Positions 60,418 through 64,000 of a stretch of DNA of 64,000 nucleotides are shown here, in pieces. Numbering within the stretch: position 1 is the first letter of the stretch; each line of letters starts with the position of its first letter. The DNA comes from Archangium violaceum Cb vi76 (GTDB lineage: Bacteria; Myxococcota; Myxococcia; Myxococcales; Myxococcaceae). The position numbers and the translations under genes were made by a program. The notes under the pieces are model-generated. The model was not told where the DNA came from, did no database searches, and saw only the letters and a program-made list of their open reading frames with translations. Location of the stretch: assembly GCF_000733295.1 (NCBI RefSeq), contig NZ_JPMI01000209.1, positions 1-64,000 on the forward strand, given 5' to 3'.

Positions 60418-61042
60418 CTAGCTCTTCGTGTAGCCCTTCAAGAAGCCATCCAGGTGCTGCTCGATGAAGTGCTCCATGACGAGCGGACGGCACCGGCGGC
60501 CCTGCAATTGGTGCTGGTGGAAGAGCGCCAGCAGCACCGGAGACATCAGCGCGAGCGCGGCCACCCGCGCATTGGGCACGGACAGCTCTCCTCGCGTGTG
60601 GAAGACAATCAGCAGCTCCTCGACCGAGCTCAGCGTGGGCTCGAGGATCGACGAGACGTAGATCTGCCCGAGCTCCGAGTCGGCCATGCCCTCGGCGAAG
60701 CCCGTGGCGTGCATGCCGCCCAGGGCCCCGGACCACGCGGCGGCGACCTGTCCCAGCAGTTGCGAGAAGGCCTCCCTCGCCGGCAGATCCGCCAGGGTCT
60801 TCGCCCAGGCCTGGCGCTCCTGTCCGAACTTCAACAGGTACTCGAAGGCGGCCTGCACCACGCCCTGGCGATCGCCGAAGTAGTGCCTCAGCGTCCCGGC
60901 GTCCACCCCGGCGCCCTCCGCGAGCACTCGCATGCGTCGGGTGCGAGCCGCCCGACATGAGCATCTGCTGCGCCACGCTGGCCAGGAGCCGCGAGCGCGT
61001 CTCCTCATGATTGCGGTTGCGGGCTCCGGATATCCTTCCCAT
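60418..61042 (-). pseudogene. TetR-family regulator with an apparent frameshift
   Basis: The C-terminal part (frame ending at 60418) carries a TetR-like HTH, MRVLAEGAGVDAGTLRHYFGDRQG, followed by a helical ligand-binding domain. The expected first helix (HEETRSRLLASVAQQMLMSGG) is found in another frame that starts at ATG 61042. The two join only through a one-base indel around 60930-60955, so the gene is either broken or contains a sequencing error. If intact it would be a ~205-residue repressor. Confidence 0.7.
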
Positions 61043-61070
61043 GAGCGAGATGGATATTCGGCGGATATTC
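61028..61070. promoter_or_regulatory. GGATAT repeats, possible operator of the TetR-like gene
   Basis: GGATATCC (61028-61035) and two copies of GGATATTC (61052-61059 and 61063-61070), the last two spaced by 11 bases, flank the start of the TetR-like gene. Such repeats may be a binding site for that regulator. Confidence 0.35.
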
Positions 61071-61103
61071 CCGAGGCAAGCCCTTCGTGTGGGTTTTTAT
61101 CCT

Positions 61104-61116
61104 TCCTCAGTGAGGA
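61104..61116. promoter_or_regulatory. Short dyad TCCTCAGTGAGGA
   Basis: Six-base half-sites TCCTCA and TGAGGA around one central base form a compact palindrome between the TetR-like gene and the small peptide gene, a possible regulator site. Confidence 0.3.
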
Positions 61117-61336
61117 GATTTATTCGGGTCCGCGCCTCGCCATCGGCCTCAGGGCCGCCGGTACTCCAGGAGAGTCCGAGCTCGCCGAGGCGGTGCGGCG
61201 CATGGCGCGACCCCTCCCCCGGACCCTCCGTATGTCAAAACGAGAACTATCCGTGAAAGCAGGAAAAGCTATGAAAGCCCGAGCCGATCCCTTATCCTCA
61301 TCGCGCTTCACTTCAACCCCCCCCAAGGAGCACCAC

Positions 61337-61483
61337 ATGAAGCGCGTTCTCTTCGTCGCCGTCGCCGCTATCGCCCTGGGCCTGGGCCTCGCTTCCGCGC
61401 CCGTGCAGGCCGATACCTGCGCGCCGTACTGCTACAAGCACCCGATCACCGGGCAGCTGGTCTGCACCTCTCCCTGCCCGTAA
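61337..61483 (+). CDS. Small secreted four-cysteine peptide
   Basis: The 48-residue product has a classical signal peptide (MKRVLFVAVAAIALGLGLA, then SAPVQA), leaving a predicted 23-residue mature peptide with four cysteines spaced C-x3-C-x10-C-x3-C. It has no charged or amphipathic killing-peptide character beyond this. AAGGAG lies six bases before the ATG. It may be a disulfide-bonded signal, toxin or metal-binding peptide; no export or immunity gene is next to it. A terminator-like hairpin follows. Confidence 0.7.
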   Translation: MKRVLFVAVAAIALGLGLASAPVQADTCAPYCYKHPITGQLVCTSPCP

Positions 61484-61512
61484 CGGCTCGGAGCTTCCGC
61501 TTCGTGGTGATG

Positions 61513-61549
61513 AAGGCCTCATCCGGGCTTCCCGGGTGGGGCCTTTGTC
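61513..61549 (+). terminator. Terminator-like hairpin
   Basis: AAGGCCTCATCC can pair with GGGTGGGGCCTT (two imperfect pairs) around GGGCTTCCC, followed by TTGTCGTT, 30 bases after the small peptide stop. It probably ends that transcript. Confidence 0.5.
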
Positions 61550-61582
61550 GTTACGGTGCGCGGACTCCATCCAGGAGGCGCC

Positions 61583-62290
61583 ATGCGCGCGGTGGTGATG
61601 CAGCACGAGGAGCACGAGGGGCCGGGGTTGCTGGGTCCCGCGCTGGAGGCGGCGGGCTTCACGCTGGTGAAGCGCTTCCGCGGCGTCAAGCGCGAGGACC
61701 TGAACGCGGAGCTGGTGGTGGTGCTCGGCGGTCCCATGGGCGTCTACGAGGCGGATCGCCATCCCTTCCTCGGCGAGGAGCTGGCGCTGGTGATCGAGCG
61801 GCTCGCGCTGGGGCTCCCGGTGCTGGGCCTGTGCCTGGGCGCGCAGCTCCTGGCGGCCGCGGCCGGCTCCGAGGTCTTCGTCGGGAAGAACGGCCTCGAG
61901 GTGGGCGCGACGCCCGTGCGCTGGACGAAGGAGGGCCTGGCCGATCCCGTGCTCGCCGGCGTGCGCCCGCGCACCACTGTAGCCCACTGGCACCAGGACA
62001 CCTTCAAGGCCGTGCCCGGCGCCACGCTCCTGGCCTCCACGGATCGCTACACCCAGCAGGCCTTCCGGCTCGGCGATTCGTATGGCTTCCAGTTCCATCT
62101 GGAGCTCACCGCGGACGAGCTCGACCGCTGGTTCACCCAGGGCGCCGAGGAGCTGGTCGAGCTGTACGAGAAGGACCTCGACGAGCTGCGCTCTCAGCTC
62201 CCCAAGCTCCGCTCGGCCGAGGCCGAGAACCGGGAGTTGCTCGAGCGGCTCGCCCACCACTTCGCCCGGGTGGCTCGCGCCGCCAGGTGA
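61583..62290 (+). CDS. Class I glutamine amidotransferase (GATase)
   Basis: The 235-residue product has the class I GATase features: GGPMGVYEAD, nucleophile elbow LGLCLGAQLLA with the catalytic Cys, and the His-x-Glu of GFQFHLELTADEL. Such stand-alone proteins deliver ammonia from glutamine or act as gamma-glutamyl hydrolases; the substrate is unknown. The start ATG 61583 follows AGGAGG and removes nine residues from the longest frame. It is convergent with the nth gene. Confidence 0.88.
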   Translation: MRAVVMQHEEHEGPGLLGPALEAAGFTLVKRFRGVKREDLNAELVVVLGGPMGVYEADRHPFLGEELALVIERLALGLPVLGLCLGAQLLAAAAGSEVFVGKNGLEVGATPVRWTKEGLADPVLAGVRPRTTVAHWHQDTFKAVPGATLLASTDRYTQQAFRLGDSYGFQFHLELTADELDRWFTQGAEELVELYEKDLDELRSQLPKLRSAEAENRELLERLAHHFARVARAAR

Positions 62291-62315
62291 ACACCGGACG
62301 GGGCGGGGGAGGGCT

Positions 62316-62957
62316 CTACTTCTCCTCCACGCCGATCTTCGGGCAGACGTCGTTCATGGGGCAGGCCTCGCACTTGGGCTTGCGAGCCGTGCAGGTGTAG
62401 CGGCCGTGCAGCACGGTCGCGGGCCCGAAGAAGGTCCACTGGTCCTGGGGGATGAGCTTCATCAAGTCCTTCTCGATCTCCTCGGGCTTCTCCTTCTTGG
62501 AGAGACCCATGCGCTGGCTGACGCGGGCCACGTGGGTGTCGACGATGACGCCCGAGGGGAGGTTGAAGGCGGTGTTGAGCACGACATTGGCCGTCTTGCG
62601 GGCCACGCCGGGCAGGGTGATGAGCTCGTCGATCGTCTTGGGCACATGACCGCCGAAGCTCGCGAGCAGCTCGCGGCTCATGGCCTGCACGGACTTCGTC
62701 TTCTGCTTGAAGAAGCCGGTGGGCTTGAGGTCCTCCTCGAGCGCGGCGGTGTCGGCCTCGGCGAAGGCCTTGGGGCCGGGGTACTTCGTGAAGAGGGTCG
62801 CGGTCACGCGGTTGACGCGCTCATCCGTGCACTGCGCGGCCAGGATGGTGGCGACGAGCAGCTCGAAGGGGGTGTTCCAGTTGAGCTCGTAGCGGGCACC
62901 CGGGTGGGTCTCGTGAAGACGGGTGAGGAGGGTCTTGGCGGTCTGGGCGGCGGTCAT
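62316..62957 (-). CDS. nth: Endonuclease III
   Basis: The 213-residue product is a base-excision DNA glycosylase/AP lyase. It has the helix-hairpin-helix LPGVARKTANVVL with the catalytic Lys, the catalytic Asp in VDTHVARV, and the C-terminal 4Fe-4S motif C-x6-C-x2-C-x5-C (CTARKPKCEACPMNDVC). Length and layout are typical. Its ATG overlaps the stop of the Gcr-like gene (ATGA at 62954-62957), so the two are coupled. Confidence 0.95.
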   Translation of the reverse strand: MTAAQTAKTLLTRLHETHPGARYELNWNTPFELLVATILAAQCTDERVNRVTATLFTKYPGPKAFAEADTAALEEDLKPTGFFKQKTKSVQAMSRELLASFGGHVPKTIDELITLPGVARKTANVVLNTAFNLPSGVIVDTHVARVSQRMGLSKKEKPEEIEKDLMKLIPQDQWTFFGPATVLHGRYTCTARKPKCEACPMNDVCPKIGVEEK

Positions 62958-64000
62958 GTGGCGCTCGGGAGGGAGATGCGACGGAGACGCAGTGTACCGG
63001 GCGGGACCGACACGGAAAGTCCAGGGATGGGACGGCCGAAACCCTCGTGGCGACGCGGTGTTTCAGCCGTTCTGATGATGAGTACTGGGAGGGGTTCTAC
63101 TGGTGGCGAGGGGAATGGCGTGGAGGCCATCTCCGCCACGGGTGGAAGTGCGCGGGCGTGCCGCCGATCGCACGCTATAGCGCGACGAGGGTGGGGGAGC
63201 CGGCAGCAGGGTAACGGGGGAAGGACGAAATCAGCCAGGGAGCGGAATCCGCCCGCGAGCACCGCGCACGCCAGGCGGAGGAAGCCCACCGGCTCCAGGC
63301 CCCGGGCTCGTACCGCCGCGGAGAGACCCAGCGAGAAGCTCACGGCCAGGTTGAGTACCCCCACGCAGAGCAGGCCCACCACGGCCCAGAGGAACGCTGG
63401 CTCCAACAGCCGCTCGGGCCCGAGCGCCGTGCCGGCGAAGGCGAGGGTGCCAGCACTGAGGGTGACGTGCCGCACGTCCATGGACAGGCCGAAGAAGCGG
63501 CACACCGCGGGCGTCATGCCCAGCAGCAGGCCCAGGCTGACATTGGCGCCCAGGCCGCACGCATGACGCGCGAGGGCCTCGCCCAGCTTCTTCGCCCGGG
63601 CCTCGCCGAGCAGACAGCGCAGGCCGGGGTGGCGCGCGAGCGCCTCCGGCAGGCGCTGGTAGTGCACCCAGTTCTCCAGCCAGCCGCCGAAGACGCTCGA
63701 GCACCACAGCAGCACGCCGGTGAGGGCGGCGAAGAGCAGGGTGCCGCTCTTCAGCGGGTGGAGCGAGCGCACCACGTACTCCGCCTCGCTCGCCTCCAGC
63801 AGCGGCTGGCCCCGGAGCGCCTGGAAGACGAGTCCCACGAAGGTGACGGTGGCCACCACCGCGCCGAGGTTGCCGAAGACCGAGGCCAGTTGCGAGCGGG
63901 TGATGCAGGCCAGCTGTTTCACCAGGCTGTGCATTCCCTTGTCGCCGGCCTTCACGTCCATCGAGGCCGCCAGGGCCGCGGCCGTCATGGAGGGCTGCTT
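62954..64000 (-). CDS. Gcr-family (site-specific-recombinase-annotated) membrane protein, partial
   Basis: The frame is open to the right end of the window, so the N-terminal part is missing; at least 348 residues are present. It has several hydrophobic segments, RSQLASVFGNLGAVV, HACGLGANVSLGLLLGMTP and DVRHVTLSAGTLAF, matching the family often labelled site-specific recombinase Gcr, which looks more like a membrane protein than a recombinase. The last ~80 residues after LADFVLPPL are Pro/Arg-rich and unlike the family, perhaps an extension or a frameshift near the end. It is upstream of nth with an ATGA overlap. Confidence 0.75.
   Translation of the reverse strand, partial: KQPSMTAAALAASMDVKAGDKGMHSLVKQLACITRSQLASVFGNLGAVVATVTFVGLVFQALRGQPLLEASEAEYVVRSLHPLKSGTLLFAALTGVLLWCSSVFGGWLENWVHYQRLPEALARHPGLRCLLGEARAKKLGEALARHACGLGANVSLGLLLGMTPAVCRFFGLSMDVRHVTLSAGTLAFAGTALGPERLLEPAFLWAVVGLLCVGVLNLAVSFSLGLSAAVRARGLEPVGFLRLACAVLAGGFRSLADFVLPPLPCCRLPHPRRAIACDRRHARALPPVAEMASTPFPSPPVEPLPVLIIRTAETPRRHEGFGRPIPGLSVSVPPGTLRLRRISLPSAT

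Noticed and set aside
62954-64000. Site-specific recombinase as sign of a mobile element
   Set aside because: The Gcr family looks like a multi-pass membrane protein, lacks tyrosine or serine recombinase signatures, and no att-like repeats or cargo genes are seen.

Overview
The window is GC-rich DNA with tightly packed, mostly ATGA-overlapping genes, a TIGR02265/DUF2378 protein (a family expanded in myxobacteria), many short lipoproteins, an FHA-type sigma-54 activator, a transmembrane Ser/Thr kinase and a sigma-54 promoter. Together these point to a chromosomal segment of a myxobacterium, probably suborder Cystobacterineae. I see no rRNA or tRNA gene, CRISPR array, insertion sequence or prophage.

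Layout. 1-1383: an ArsB/NhaD-type permease next to a dispersed repeat. 1450-8985: a chain of seven translationally coupled genes (RNA 3'-phosphate cyclase, a reduced M20 peptidase, a fusion of a degenerate arylamine N-acetyltransferase-like domain with a glycosyltransferase, a beta-propeller, a LOG-like Rossmann protein, a polysaccharide deacetylase and an NAD-dependent sugar epimerase). It converges on a three-gene minus-strand unit (GT-B glycosyltransferase, GT2 glycosyltransferase, P-loop kinase-like protein), together suggesting a surface glycan or glycoconjugate locus. 11501-13584: a macro-like/TIR-like two-domain protein and a ceramidase-family membrane protein, then an AT-rich island.

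13952-24310 is the most unusual region. An M48-type metallopeptidase is divergent from three overlapping genes for paralogous ClpA/ClpB-like double-ring AAA+ ATPases. The first two ATPases carry C-terminal modules that look like class I peptide release factor domains 2 and 4, with the catalytic GGQ domain absent. In all three the D1 Walker B acidic pair is altered and the D2 pore-loop GYVG motif is missing. I read this as a candidate ribosome- or translation-linked unfoldase system; that is inference.

24505-29714: a sigma-54 promoter followed by a lipoprotein, a HEAT-repeat protein and a metzincin lipoprotein. 29638-34474: a Ser/Thr kinase, a PEGA protein, a lipoprotein and an FHA-AAA+-HTH activator. 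34670-39289: a single-chain xanthine dehydrogenase/aldehyde oxidase-like enzyme, flanked by a 78-bp duplicated piece of the following zinc-ribbon/J-domain gene. 40736-41305: a lone low-GC type IVb-like pilin. 41712-47815: beta-lactamase-like protein, hypothetical protein, soluble SPFH protein, two-component pair, DUF2378 protein. 47890-56307: CrtC/AttH-like lipocalin, FAH-family enzyme, alpha/beta hydrolase, two cholesterol-oxidase-like GMC oxidoreductases and a P450, which look like a lipid/terpenoid/sterol oxidation cluster. 56407-60385: a secreted protein, a CreD-like membrane protein and a CxxCH lipoprotein. 60418-64000: a frameshifted TetR regulator, a small secreted four-cysteine peptide, a class I glutamine amidotransferase, endonuclease III and the C-terminal part of a Gcr-family membrane protein.
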